Positions 33,198-42,038 of a stretch of 64,000 nt of DNA are shown here, piece after piece (position 1 is the stretch's first letter; each line of letters starts with the position of its first letter). Location: the NCBI RefSeq assembly GCF_009910705.1, contig NZ_JAAAXJ010000004.1:372001-436000 (forward strand), in the 5' to 3' direction. Below the pieces are notes generated by a model that was given only the letters and a program-made list of their open reading frames with translations, ran no database searches and was not told the DNA's origin. The position numbers and the translations under genes are program-made. This stretch comes from Microvirga arsenatis. GTDB lineage: Bacteria > Pseudomonadota > Alphaproteobacteria > Rhizobiales > Beijerinckiaceae.

Positions 33198-34229
33198 TCA
33201 CGCCGCCTGCTTCTTCGGCTTCAGCAGGCCGCGGTTGGCCATGGCCTCGGCGATCTGCACGGCGTTCAGCGCCGCGCCCTTGCGCAGGTTGTCGGAGACG
33301 CACCAGAAGGACAGGCCGTTCTCCACCGTGATGTCCTCGCGGATGCGGGAGATGTAGGTGGCGTCCTCGCCGGCGGCCTCGTGCGGGGTGATGTAGCCGC
33401 CGGGCTCGCGCTTATCGACCACCATGATGCCGGGCGCCGCGCGCAGGATCTCGCGGGCCTCGTCCGCGGTGATCGGCTTCTCGAACTCCACGTTCACGGC
33501 CTCCGAGTGGCCGATGAAGACGGGCACGCGCACGCAGGTGGCGGTGAGCTTGATCTTCGGGTCGAGAATCTTCTTGGTCTCGGCCGTCATCTTCCACTCC
33601 TCCTTCGTGTACCCGTCCTCCATGAACACGTCGATATGGGGGATCAGGTTGAAGGCGATGCGCTTGGGAAACTTCTTCTCCTGCACGTCCTGGAGCGAGT
33701 AGAGCGCCTTGGTCTGGCGGTCGAGCTCGTCCATGCCGTCCTTGCCGGCGCCGGAGACCGACTGGTAGGTGGCCACCACGACACGCTTGATGGTGGCGGC
33801 ATCATGGAGCGGCTTCAGGGCCACCACGAGCTGGGCCGTGGAGCAGTTCGGGTTGGCGACGATGCCCTTCTTGATCTCGCGCAGGGCCTCGGCATTCACC
33901 TCCGGCACCACCAGCGGCACCTCCGCGTCGTAGCGCCAGGCGGAGGAGTTGTCGATCACGACCGCTCCTTGAGCGGCGATCCTCGGCGACCACTCCTTCG
34001 AGACCTCGCCGCCGGCGGACATGAGGCAGATATCGACATCGGAGAAGTCGTAGGTGTCCAGGGTCTTGGTCTTGAGCGTCCGGTCGCCGTAGGAGACTTC
34101 CGTTCCCTGGCTGCGGCGGGAGGCCAGCGCCACCACCTCGTCGGCCGGGAAGGCCCGCTCGGCGAGGATGCTCAGCATCTCGCGGCCCACATTGCCGGTC
34201 GCACCGACCACGGCGATCTTGAAACCCAT
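33198..34229 (-). CDS. asd: Aspartate-semialdehyde dehydrogenase
   Basis: 343 residues. NADP site GATGNVGREMLSIL at 8-21, and catalytic Cys in NPNCSTAQLVVAL. Reduces aspartyl phosphate to aspartate semialdehyde in the branch to lysine, threonine, methionine and the cell wall. The start is preceded by CAGGAGAAG. A threonine-rich leader peptide with hairpins precedes it (34266-34406), which suggests control by threonine supply (inference). Confidence 0.96.
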   Translation of the reverse strand: MGFKIAVVGATGNVGREMLSILAERAFPADEVVALASRRSQGTEVSYGDRTLKTKTLDTYDFSDVDICLMSAGGEVSKEWSPRIAAQGAVVIDNSSAWRYDAEVPLVVPEVNAEALREIKKGIVANPNCSTAQLVVALKPLHDAATIKRVVVATYQSVSGAGKDGMDELDRQTKALYSLQDVQEKKFPKRIAFNLIPHIDVFMEDGYTKEEWKMTAETKKILDPKIKLTATCVRVPVFIGHSEAVNVEFEKPITADEAREILRAAPGIMVVDKREPGGYITPHEAAGEDATYISRIREDITVENGLSFWCVSDNLRKGAALNAVQIAEAMANRGLLKPKKQAA

Positions 34230-34265
34230 CGATCTTCTCCTGTTGTCGCTCTCCCCGGAAAACTC

Positions 34266-34328
34266 AAAAAACCCTGTTCGGGTGCTGCCTCTCGCCCCGA
34301 CGGGAGAGAGGACCGGGGACGACGAGGC
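34266..34328 (-). promoter_or_regulatory. Candidate transcription attenuator of asd
   Basis: On the minus strand, right after the leader stop, a long hairpin pairs GCCTC-TCG-CCCCG (34287-34299) with CGGGG-CGA-GAGGC (34314-34328, two bulges). A short stem ACCC/GGGT (34271-34283) with a TTTTTT tract (34266-34271) follows. The layout fits a leader-peptide attenuator, although the terminator stem is short and part of the hairpin resembles the C-rich/G-rich repeats. Confidence 0.4.
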
Positions 34329-34406
34329 TTAAGCGGCCGTGGTTTTCACGGTCGTTGCGGCGGTTTTCGTTTTGCTCGTCGTGAGGGTGAGCAGCGCCAT
34401 TGCCAT
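34329..34406 (-). CDS. Threonine-rich leader peptide upstream of asd
   Basis: 25 codons starting MAMALLTLTTSK, with 9 Thr codons out of 25, mostly in TLTTSKTKTAATTVKTT, and a stop directly before a strong hairpin. Thr-rich leaders control threonine operons of enteric bacteria by attenuation. A weak GGATGG precedes the ATG. The asd start is 99 bases downstream. A different 62-codon frame overlaps it and looks random. Confidence 0.45.
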   Translation of the reverse strand: MAMALLTLTTSKTKTAATTVKTTAA

Positions 34407-34618
34407 CGTCCATCCGGAAGCCTGAAGCAGGCTTCGGTGAACTCACCAACACACCAAAGGTTCTCTCCCGTCAAGCATTCTCTTTGCAGCCCTTGGTCTA
34501 AGGCGGCCCGACGGTCTTAAGCTTCGGTTTACCTTGCTTAGCAAAAGCTTTCGAAGCGCTCGGCCTGTCACGGTAGAACATGAGGAGGAAGCAATCACCG
34601 GGCTGGATGGGTTGAGCG

Positions 34619-35413
34619 ATGCCGCGGGCAGTCACCCCAGAATGGGACGAGGACGACATCGCCGACTGGGTCGACGAGCGCCCGGCCCGTCGCCTGAGGC
34701 GCAAGCGCCCCTCCTGGCTGCGGGTGATCGTGATGTCCTCCTGCAGCATCGCGGGCCTCGCCTATCTGGCTCTGCAGCAGGAACCGGCGCGTCGCCCCGC
34801 CGAGCGCGCGAAGGAGGTGCCCTCCTCCGTCCTGGTCGCCCCCGCGCCGGCCTGGAGGCCGCTTCCGCCCTCCCCCGCTCCCTATGCCCTTTCCGGCACC
34901 GCCGGCCCGGTGGCGGCGGAGGCGCGCCAGCATGGCAGCGGCGCCCGGGAGGACACCCTGACCCTCGGGCGCTTCGGCGACTTCCGCTATGCCCAGGTGA
35001 GCCTCGTGCAGGGCACGGCCGAGCCGCCGGGCAGCTTCTACATCGAGATCGTCCGCAGGGCCGCCCGGGCAGGTCTCGCCGTGGCGCACCAGGGGCAGAG
35101 CCGGACGGTGGCGACGAAGTTCGGTCCCCTGGAGGCCGCTCCCCTGACCCTGGCGGCCAAGGCCGAGCAGGCCTGCCAAGCCTTCCGCTTCACGGATATG
35201 GATGCCCATTTCGGCCTCCAGGGCTGGCTGTGCGGGTCCTCCGCCCCCGACGACGCGCAGCTCGCCTGCTTCATCGACGGGATCGTGCCGACAGGCAGCG
35301 CCAGCCCTTCCCTCAAGGCGGCCTTCGCCCAAGCCGAGCGCAGCCGTACCGACGCCTGCGGCCCCTCCGCCCGCACCGCGGCGGTGAGCGTCAGGCCTCC
35401 GGCTCGGCCCTGA
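34619..35413 (+). CDS. Hypothetical single-pass membrane protein with periplasmic Cys-containing domain
   Basis: 264 residues. An acidic start (DEDDIADWVDE), a basic stretch (RRLRRKRP), one membrane helix at about 33-53, then a Pro/Ala-rich linker (to about 95). The C-terminal domain has several Cys (EQACQAF, GWLCGSS, QLACFID, TDACGPS) that could form disulfides in the periplasm. I do not recognise the family. The segment upstream to asd (34407-34618) shows nothing else beyond a short AGCTTCG/CGAAGC inverted repeat. Confidence 0.7.
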   Translation: MPRAVTPEWDEDDIADWVDERPARRLRRKRPSWLRVIVMSSCSIAGLAYLALQQEPARRPAERAKEVPSSVLVAPAPAWRPLPPSPAPYALSGTAGPVAAEARQHGSGAREDTLTLGRFGDFRYAQVSLVQGTAEPPGSFYIEIVRRAARAGLAVAHQGQSRTVATKFGPLEAAPLTLAAKAEQACQAFRFTDMDAHFGLQGWLCGSSAPDDAQLACFIDGIVPTGSASPSLKAAFAQAERSRTDACGPSARTAAVSVRPPARP

Positions 35414-35534
35414 CGCGGGCGGGACGGCACGGCGCGAGGGAACCAAGCGCAGGGGCCTCGCCTTGTTCTGACAGTCTTGGCTTGTGACGACGGCGCGCAG
35501 CACAGGAGCTGGCGCCGCTCCCGGAGGTTTATCC

Positions 35535-35855
35535 ATGCGCCGCTTCGCCCTTCTGGGTCTGGCCTCAATGGCTGCGCTCACGACCGCCCCGATGGTGGCG
35601 GATGCGCAGGCTCAGGACCGGCCCCTCGTTCTCCGCGTGCAGCCCCGCAGCTTCCTCGATCCCGGCCGCGTTGCCACGCCCGGCTCGCTCAACCGCTATG
35701 CCACGCAGCCGATGCTGTCCTACATGACGAATCCGCCCTGGAACCACCAGCGCGACCGCTTCGGCGAGGGCTCCCTGCCCGACCCGATCGGCGGGCCCTT
35801 CGTGGGCGCGCGCAACCCGTTCTCGGATATCGAGACGACCGGATCGATCCGCTGA
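35535..35855 (+). CDS. Hypothetical secreted protein
   Basis: 106 residues from the ATG preceded by CCGGAGG. A signal peptide ends near VADAQAQ (residue 25). The mature part is Pro/Arg/Asn-rich (PWNHQRDRFGEGSLPDPIGG) and has no recognised domain. Unknown function; probably restricted to related Hyphomicrobiales. Confidence 0.68.
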   Translation: MRRFALLGLASMAALTTAPMVADAQAQDRPLVLRVQPRSFLDPGRVATPGSLNRYATQPMLSYMTNPPWNHQRDRFGEGSLPDPIGGPFVGARNPFSDIETTGSIR

Positions 35856-35865
35856 CCCCTTCACG

Positions 35866-35894
35866 AAAAAGCCCCGGAGAAATCCGGGGCTTTT
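35866..35894. terminator. Bidirectional terminator between the secreted protein gene and leuB
   Basis: AAAAAGCCCCGGA, loop GAAA, TCCGGGGCTTTT, located between converging genes. Confidence 0.88.
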
Positions 35895-35900
35895 CTTCTG

Positions 35901-37007
35901 TCAGGACTGTGCCTCCAGCTCCTTGACGATGGCATCGCCGATATCCGCCGTGCCGACCGCGTTCATGCCGGGGCCGGCGATGTCCTTGGTGCGGGTGCCG
36001 GAGGCCAGCACGCTGGCGATGGCCTTGTCCAGGCGGTCGGCCTCGTCGAGAAGGCCGAAGGAGTAGCGCAGGGCCATGCCGAAGGAGCCGATCATGGCAA
36101 TCGGGTTGGCAAGCCCCCTGCCGGCGATGTCCGGCGCCGAGCCGTGGACCGGCTCGTAGAGCGCCTTGCGCTTTCCGGTGGCCGGATCCTCCGCGCCAAG
36201 GGATGCGGACGGGAGCATGCCGAGCGAGCCGGTGAGCATCGCCGCAATGTCGGAAAGGATGTCGCCGAACAGGTTGTCGGTGACGATCACGTCGAACTGC
36301 TTCGGATAGCGCACGAGCTGCATGGCGCAGTTGTCGGCGAGCACGTGCTCGAGCTGCACGTCCGAGAACTCGTTCTTGTGGATGCGCGTGACCACCTGGC
36401 GCCAGAACACGCCGGTCTTCATCACGTTGAACTTTTCGGCCGAGGAGACCTTGTTGCGGCGCTTCTTGGCGAGGTCGAAGGCGACGCGGGCAATGCGCTC
36501 GACCTCGTGCGTGTGATAGACCTGCGTGTCGACCGCGCGCTGGGAGCCGTCCTCCAGGGTCACGATCTCCTTCGGCTCGCCGAAATAGACGCCGCCGGTG
36601 AGCTCGCGCACGATCATGATGTCGAGGCCCTCCACCACCTCGCGCTTGAGGGAGGAGGCATCCGCCAGCGCCGGATAGCAGATCGCCGGGCGAAGATTGG
36701 CGAAGAGGCCGAGATCCTTGCGCAGGCGCAAAAGGCCCGCCTCGGGGCGCACGGCGTAAGGCACGCCGTCCCATTTCGGGCCGCCGACCGCGCCGAAGAG
36801 CACCGCGTCCGCCGCTTGAGCCCGGTCCATGGCCGCTTCGGAAATGGCCGCGCCGTGGGCGTCGTAGGCCGAGCCGCCGACGAGGTCCGTCTCGGTCTCG
36901 AAGCCGACGCCGCGCTTGCGGAACCAGCCCACGATCTTCTCCACCTCGCGCATGACCTCCGGCCCGATGCCGTCGCCGGGGAGAAGGAGAAGCTTGTGCG
37001 TTGCCAT
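35901..37007 (-). CDS. leuB: 3-isopropylmalate dehydrogenase
   Basis: 368 residues of the isocitrate/isopropylmalate dehydrogenase family. Visible: [26 protein letters not shown], the substrate-binding [13 protein letters not shown], and [18 protein letters not shown] with metal-binding Asp. Oxidatively decarboxylates 3-isopropylmalate in leucine synthesis. leuD and leuC lie 4 and 7 kb further on the same strand, so the leu genes are dispersed rather than in one operon. Confidence 0.96.
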   Translation of the reverse strand: MATHKLLLLPGDGIGPEVMREVEKIVGWFRKRGVGFETETDLVGGSAYDAHGAAISEAAMDRAQAADAVLFGAVGGPKWDGVPYAVRPEAGLLRLRKDLGLFANLRPAICYPALADASSLKREVVEGLDIMIVRELTGGVYFGEPKEIVTLEDGSQRAVDTQVYHTHEVERIARVAFDLAKKRRNKVSSAEKFNVMKTGVFWRQVVTRIHKNEFSDVQLEHVLADNCAMQLVRYPKQFDVIVTDNLFGDILSDIAAMLTGSLGMLPSASLGAEDPATGKRKALYEPVHGSAPDIAGRGLANPIAMIGSFGMALRYSFGLLDEADRLDKAIASVLASGTRTKDIAGPGMNAVGTADIGDAIVKELEAQS

Positions 37008-37108
37008 GGGAGGACCCCTGTTCTGCTGTGATCGGATGCAGGGCTCTTAAAAGGCCGAACAGCCCGCTTGGCAAGCTTTTGTCGCGTCGGACGCCAGGAG
37101 AAATCCAG

Positions 37109-38518
37109 TCACCCGCTACCCGCGCGGCGGTCCTTCGGAGTCCTCACCACGGTCACCGAGCACGGGGCCTCCGCCACCACCTGGGACGAGACGCTTCCCA
37201 GGTAGCGCCTGAGCGCCGAGGAGGCCCGGGCGCCGATCACGATGTGGTCCACGTTGTTGTGCCGGGCATAATCGACGAGGGCCCCCGCCGGATCGGGGGC
37301 TTCGAGCACGCTGTAGGAGATCCGCTCCTTCGGGATGTCGAGGGACGAGCCCCAGTGCTTGAGCTGCACGAGGCGCTGGACGTGGAGGCTGTTGCCCTCC
37401 GCGTCCTCCAGAATGTCCACCGCGATGCGCGAGGTCTTCAGGACGTTGACGCAGGCGATGCGGGCCTCGCCCTCGATGGAGAGGATGCGCTGCACCATCA
37501 GGTGCAGGGCCTCGGCCAGATCCTCGCTGCCCGGGGAGAGATCGACCGCCGCGAGCACGATGGGGGCGCGGGAGAGCTGGCCCGCGATGTTGGGCGTTTC
37601 CAGGGCCTTCGCCTTGCGGGCCTTGAGCCAGCGCCGGAAGGTCTTGAGCCCGCTGTCCCGCTCCAGGCGCTCCGCCCGCTCGGTAAGCGTCACCTGGCCG
37701 GGATTCTCGAGATCGAGGGCGAGCTGGGCGGCCGTGGCGTAGCGGTCCTGCGGGTCGACCTCTAGGCAGCGCAGGATCACCTCCTGCAGCCAGGGCGGGC
37801 ACCCGGGCGCCAGGCGCCGCGGCGGCACCGGATCGCGCCACAGGCGGCGGCGGATCTGCCCGCCGCGCGGGGTGCCGAAGGGGCGCTCCCCGGTGACGAA
37901 GAAATACAGCATGACGCCGAGCGCGAAGAGATCGCTGCGCGGGTCGGCCCGGTCCTGCAGCACCTGCTCGGGCGCCATGTAGGGCGTGGTGCCGAAGGGC
38001 TCGCGGAACTCCTCGGCGAGAAGGTCGGGCAGTTGCTCGTGGCGGGCAAAGCCGTAATCGATGAGCACCGCCTCGCCGGTCTCGCGGATCATCACGTTGC
38101 TCGGCTTGATGTCGAGGTGGATGACCTTCTGCAGATGCAGGTCGTGCAGCGCGCGCGCCACCTTCGCGCCGATGGCGACCGCCTCGGGCCAGGGCAGCGG
38201 CACCTCGTCGAGGCGGCCCTTGAGCGACTCGCCCGGGATCCGCTCCATCACGAGATAGGGCATGGGGTCGAGGGGGCCTGCCGCCACGAAGCGCGGCACG
38301 TGCGGACCGACAAGGCGCGGCATGATCATCTGCTCGGTCTCGAAGCAGACGATGGGAATCGGGTCGTCGCTGTCGAGGAGCAGCGGGATCTTCATGACGA
38401 GCGGGGTCGGATCGTCCGGCCTTGCGACGGACCAGAGAAGCGCCATGCCGCCGGTGCTCAAATGCTCCTTGAGCTCGAAGCCGTCGATCACCAATCCCGG
38501 GCTCAGCCGCCAGCGCAT
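37109..38518 (-). CDS. Ser/Thr protein kinase fused to a universal stress protein domain
   Basis: 469 residues. Kinase domain 10-270: atypical Gly-rich loop LSTGGMALLWSV, ATP-binding K43 (VMKIPL), catalytic loop HLDIKPSN (H134, D136, K138, N141; HLD instead of HRD), D154 in IDYGFA (instead of DFG), and APE at 182-184. A linker (280-315) leads to a UspA-like domain (317-465) with VLAAVDLSPGSEDLAEAL and IVIGARASSALRRYLGSVS. No membrane helix, unlike PknB. The phosphoesterase gene ends 3 bases upstream. Confidence 0.87.
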   Translation of the reverse strand: MRWRLSPGLVIDGFELKEHLSTGGMALLWSVARPDDPTPLVMKIPLLLDSDDPIPIVCFETEQMIMPRLVGPHVPRFVAAGPLDPMPYLVMERIPGESLKGRLDEVPLPWPEAVAIGAKVARALHDLHLQKVIHLDIKPSNVMIRETGEAVLIDYGFARHEQLPDLLAEEFREPFGTTPYMAPEQVLQDRADPRSDLFALGVMLYFFVTGERPFGTPRGGQIRRRLWRDPVPPRRLAPGCPPWLQEVILRCLEVDPQDRYATAAQLALDLENPGQVTLTERAERLERDSGLKTFRRWLKARKAKALETPNIAGQLSRAPIVLAAVDLSPGSEDLAEALHLMVQRILSIEGEARIACVNVLKTSRIAVDILEDAEGNSLHVQRLVQLKHWGSSLDIPKERISYSVLEAPDPAGALVDYARHNNVDHIVIGARASSALRRYLGSVSSQVVAEAPCSVTVVRTPKDRRAGSG

Positions 38519-38521
38519 GGA

Positions 38522-39262
38522 TCAGCGCCCCTGCTCGAGGCGCAGCGCCAGCTTCTCGGGCAGGCCCGCCTCGCGCACCTTGCGGGCGGCCTCGGCCGTG
38601 TCGTAGGGCACCCGCAGGTAGCGCAGGGTCTGGCGGGCCGTGTCGAAGACGGCGTAGTTCGCCGCCGCGACCCCGTCCCGCGGCTGCCCGACGGCGCCGA
38701 TCACGGCAAGCCAGGTGCGGGTCGGCAGCAAGGGAATGTCGTTGTTCGCCACCGGCGAGAAGGCGCCGACCTTGGCGGTGGTGCTCATGTGGTAGAGCAT
38801 GGGCACATGCACATGGCCGCAGAAGGTGATGTGGGCCTCGACCCGGGAGAAATGCCGGATGGCCTCCATGGGCCCGTCCATGTAGTCCCAATTGCGCGGG
38901 GCATAGCCGTTGGCATGCACGTAGAGGACGTTCCCGTCCTCGTGGACGAGAGGCAGATCGGCGAGGAAGCGGCGCTGCTCCGGCCCGAGCTGCCCGCGGG
39001 TCCAGCGGATCGCCTCCCGGGCGGTGCCGTTCATGTCCTCGTCGGAGCCGTCGATGGCTGCGTCGTGGTTGCCGAGAAGCGCCACGGCACCCTCGTCCAC
39101 CATGGCCCTGACCGTGTCGACCACCCAGGCCGGATCGGCGCCGTAGCCGACATAATCGCCCAGGAAGACGAAGCGGTCGACTTTCAACAGGCGAGCATGG
39201 GCGAGGCAGGCGGAGAGGGCCTCGCGGTTGCCGTGGATGTCGGTCAGGATGGCGATGAGCAT
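38522..39262 (-). CDS. Metallophosphoesterase family protein
   Basis: 246 residues with the full metallophosphoesterase set: D8 and H10 in TDIHGN, FLGDYVGYG, LLGNHD and CGHVHVP. Similar small proteins act as phosphodiesterases or protein phosphatases. The start is the ATG before LIAILTDIHGN; the longer frame upstream adds six residues without a better ribosome site. It is transcribed with the kinase-Usp gene (3-base gap), which suggests opposing phosphorylation steps (inference). Confidence 0.88.
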   Translation of the reverse strand: MLIAILTDIHGNREALSACLAHARLLKVDRFVFLGDYVGYGADPAWVVDTVRAMVDEGAVALLGNHDAAIDGSDEDMNGTAREAIRWTRGQLGPEQRRFLADLPLVHEDGNVLYVHANGYAPRNWDYMDGPMEAIRHFSRVEAHITFCGHVHVPMLYHMSTTAKVGAFSPVANNDIPLLPTRTWLAVIGAVGQPRDGVAAANYAVFDTARQTLRYLRVPYDTAEAARKVREAGLPEKLALRLEQGR

Positions 39263-39333
39263 GGGGCAGTACAACCCCAAACAGGCATGCGCTGCAACCT
39301 AGCCGATGGAAGACCGAACGGCTTCGGAAACGG

Positions 39334-39957
39334 TCAGGCGGGACGGCGGGTGAACAGGAGTGCGACGCCGAAGCCGATCATGGTCGCGCCGGAGATGCGG
39401 TTGAGCCATCCGACAACAGGCTTGTTGCGGCTCAAGGCGCTCAAGCGCTGGCCGAGCACGGCGTAGAAGAGCACGGCCACAACCTCCAGCAGGAGAAAGA
39501 CCAGGCCGTTCAGCGCAAAGCTCGTCCAGTACGCTTCGGGTTCGATGAATTGCGGCAGGAAGGCCGTGAAGATCAGGATCGCCTTGGGGTTGCCGATGGC
39601 GGTCCAGAATTCCTGCAGACTCAAGGACCGCAGGGAGCGTCGGGGCGCAGGCTCGAACGAGGCCGTTACCGATCCGGAGGTCCGCAGGATCTTGAAGCCG
39701 AGCCAGACGAGATAGGCGGCGCCGGCCCACTTGAGGATCGTGAACGCCGTTTCAGACGCGGCAAGCACCGCACCGACCCCCAGGGCCGTCAGCCCGATCA
39801 TCAGCGCGAAGGCGATGAGCCGTCCGCCCGAGGCGAGGACGGCCGTGCGCACGCCCTGCTGCAGGCCATAAGTCAGGGACAGCAGGTTGTTGGGGCCGAA
39901 GGCTAGATTGAGAGCAAAGCACGCGGGCACGAACAGAAGAAGCGTACTCACGTTCAT
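39334..39957 (-). CDS. LysE/RhtB family exporter
   Basis: 207 residues, six membrane helices. Hallmark NLAFGPNNLLSLTYGLQQGV near residue 17 (GPNN for the usual GPD/GPN) and LQEFWTAIGNPKAILIFTAFLPQF in the middle (two adjoining blocks). Substrate unknown. Distinct from the LysE gene at 6603. Lies 7 bases after the stop of the lytic transglycosylase. Confidence 0.86.
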   Translation of the reverse strand: MNVSTLLLFVPACFALNLAFGPNNLLSLTYGLQQGVRTAVLASGGRLIAFALMIGLTALGVGAVLAASETAFTILKWAGAAYLVWLGFKILRTSGSVTASFEPAPRRSLRSLSLQEFWTAIGNPKAILIFTAFLPQFIEPEAYWTSFALNGLVFLLLEVVAVLFYAVLGQRLSALSRNKPVVGWLNRISGATMIGFGVALLFTRRPA

Positions 39958-39964
39958 GGCGCTC

Positions 39965-41152
39965 CTAGCCCCGCAGCGCCTGCAGCACCTTGCCGCCGGG
40001 CCGGCCGCGCGGCTCGAGGCCGATGCGGCGCTCCACGTCCTTGATGGCTTCGCGTGTCTTGGCGCCGATCTTGCCGTCCGGCTCGCCCACGTCGTAGCCG
40101 CGGGCGGTCAGCAACTGCTGCAGCTCGCGGCGCTGGGCGCGGGAGAGCGGCGGATCGTCGGTGGGCCAGGCGGTCTGGATGCCGGGCAGGCCTTTCAGCC
40201 GGTCGCCGAGGAGCGCGATAGCGAGCCCGTAGGACTCGGCGGCGTTGTAGGAATAGACCGCGTCGAAGTTCTTGGTGACGATGAAGGCTGGGCCGTTCAC
40301 GCCGGCCGGGATGATGATGCCGGCGGCGTAGTTGCCTTCGAGCGGACGCCCGTCGATCCGGCGCACGCCCATGGCGGCCCACGTGCTCAGCGGCTTCTTG
40401 TTCTTGCGCCCGGCCAGGCCCGGGTTGAAGTTTTCCGGCAGGCGCACCTCGTAGCCCCAGGGCAGGCCGTTCACCCAGCCGGCCTTCTTGAGGAAGTTGG
40501 CGGTGGAATGCACCGCGTCCGGCACGGAGTTCATGATGTCGCGGCGTCCGTCGCCGTCGCCGTCCACGGCGAGGCGCTGGAAGGTGGAGGGCATGAACTG
40601 GGTGTGCCCGAAGGCGCCGGCCCAGGAGCCGCGCAGGGCCGTCGGGTTGATGTCCCCGTCCTGCACGATCTTGAGCGTCGCCATCAGCTCGCCCTTGAAA
40701 TACTCGTTGCGGCGCGGCGCATAGCAGACGAGGGTCGCCAGCGACTGAACCAGGGGCCGCCCGCCGATGTCCTTGCCGAAGTTGGACTCCACGCCCCAGA
40801 CGCCGGCAATCGCATGGCGGTCGACGCCGAAACGCGCCTCGGCCGCGGCAAGCGCCTGGCCCCATTGCCGCATGGCCATGCGACCGTCCTGCACCCGCTC
40901 GTCGTCCACAAGCGCCGCGAGATAGTCCCAGATCGGCGTCTTGAACTCCGGCTGGTTGTTCATGAGGTCGAGGATCGTGAGATCCGGCGCGATGCCGCGG
41001 GTGGCGGCGTCGAAGGCCTGGGCCGAAATGCCCTTGGCGGCGGCCTGGGATCTCAGGCCGGCGAGGCAGGATCCGAAATCGGCCTGGGCCGTGGCCGGCG
41101 TGGCGGCGAGGCCTGCGAGAACGAAAAGAGCGGGGGCAAGAATGTTTTTCAT
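39965..41152 (-). CDS. Lytic murein transglycosylase (MltB family) with peptidoglycan-binding domain
   Basis: 395 residues with a signal peptide (cleavage near TATAQA). The catalytic Glu is E122 in GVWGVESNFGKD; GAFGHTQFMPSTFQRLAVDGDGD (as two neighbouring blocks) and YSYNAAESYGLAIALLGDRL are typical of MltB-like enzymes. The C-terminal 60 residues (QQLLTARGYDVGEPDGKIG) form a PG_binding_1 module. Cuts glycan strands with 1,6-anhydro product in the periplasm. No lipobox, so soluble. Confidence 0.92.
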   Translation of the reverse strand: MKNILAPALFVLAGLAATPATAQADFGSCLAGLRSQAAAKGISAQAFDAATRGIAPDLTILDLMNNQPEFKTPIWDYLAALVDDERVQDGRMAMRQWGQALAAAEARFGVDRHAIAGVWGVESNFGKDIGGRPLVQSLATLVCYAPRRNEYFKGELMATLKIVQDGDINPTALRGSWAGAFGHTQFMPSTFQRLAVDGDGDGRRDIMNSVPDAVHSTANFLKKAGWVNGLPWGYEVRLPENFNPGLAGRKNKKPLSTWAAMGVRRIDGRPLEGNYAAGIIIPAGVNGPAFIVTKNFDAVYSYNAAESYGLAIALLGDRLKGLPGIQTAWPTDDPPLSRAQRRELQQLLTARGYDVGEPDGKIGAKTREAIKDVERRIGLEPRGRPGGKVLQALRG

Positions 41153-41294
41153 GCCGCGCAGATTGCAGGGAATTTGGTTAATCTTGTGAAAACGGGGCTG
41201 GAACGCCCTCTGCGATCCGGTGCGTCGCGTTCACATGATCGGCACGGCCGCACCTGTTGCGGCCATCCAGATCTTCAAACCGCGTAAGCGCGAA

Positions 41295-41315
41295 AGCCCG
41301 GGACGAGCCCAGGCT
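41295..41315 (-). terminator. Possible terminator downstream of leuD
   Basis: Stem AGCC-t-GGG / CCC-g-GGCT with loop CTCGT, followed on the minus strand by TTTCG only, so the T tract is weak. Confidence 0.35.
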
Positions 41316-41338
41316 TGACGCGGGACTTCGCGAAAAGG

Positions 41339-41941
41339 TTAAGCCCAGGCTCGCTCGGACAGCTTCTTCTCGAAGCTGTCGATGGCGGAGGCCTTCTCCA
41401 TGGTCAGGCCGATGCCGTCGAGGCCGTTGAGCAGGCAGTGCTTCTTGAACGGGTCGATGTCGAAATGGATCTTGCCGCCGTCGGGGCCGCGGATCTCCTG
41501 GCTTTCGAGATCGACCGTCAGCGTGGCGTTGGCGCCGCGGCCCGCGTCGTCGAAGAGCTTTTCCAGGTCTTCCGGAGAGACCTTGATCGGCAGGATGCCG
41601 TTCTGGAAGCAGTTGTTGTAGAAGATGTCGGCGAAGCTCGTGGAGATCACGCAGCGGATGCCGAAGTCGAGCAGCGCCCAGGGGGCATGCTCGCGGGACG
41701 AGCCGCAGCCGAAATTGTCGCCGGTGATCAGGATCTTGGCGTTGCGGTAGGCCGGCTGGTTGAGCACGAAGTCCGGGTTCTCCGAGCCGTCCTCGCGGTA
41801 GCGCATCTCGGAGAAGAGGCCCTTGCCCAGCCCCGTGCGCTTGATCGTCTTCAGGTACTGCTTGGGGATGATCATATCGGTGTCGATATTGATGATCCGC
41901 AGCGGCGCCGCGACGCTTTCGAGCACGGTGAACTTGTCCAT
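41339..41941 (-). CDS. leuD: 3-isopropylmalate dehydratase small subunit
   Basis: 200 residues. [21 protein letters not shown] (beginning of the swivel domain) and the active-site loop [21 protein letters not shown] are intact. With LeuC it isomerises 2-isopropylmalate to 3-isopropylmalate. Encoded apart from leuC (2.1 kb), with three unrelated minus-strand genes and one plus-strand gene between. Confidence 0.96.
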   Translation of the reverse strand: MDKFTVLESVAAPLRIINIDTDMIIPKQYLKTIKRTGLGKGLFSEMRYREDGSENPDFVLNQPAYRNAKILITGDNFGCGSSREHAPWALLDFGIRCVISTSFADIFYNNCFQNGILPIKVSPEDLEKLFDDAGRGANATLTVDLESQEIRGPDGGKIHFDIDPFKKHCLLNGLDGIGLTMEKASAIDSFEKKLSERAWA

Positions 41942-42038
41942 GGTCCTGTCATCCTTCGGGCGGCCCTCCGGCCGCTGTCCGGTGCCTCATATCAAAGGGT
42001 TTCGGGCGCGGCTAGGGCAACGATAGCCGCATGGTGGA

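Noticed and set aside
34264-34452. 62-codon minus-strand frame upstream of asd
   Set aside because: Composition looks random (His, Asn, Arg) and it runs through the hairpins; the Thr-rich frame is the better candidate.
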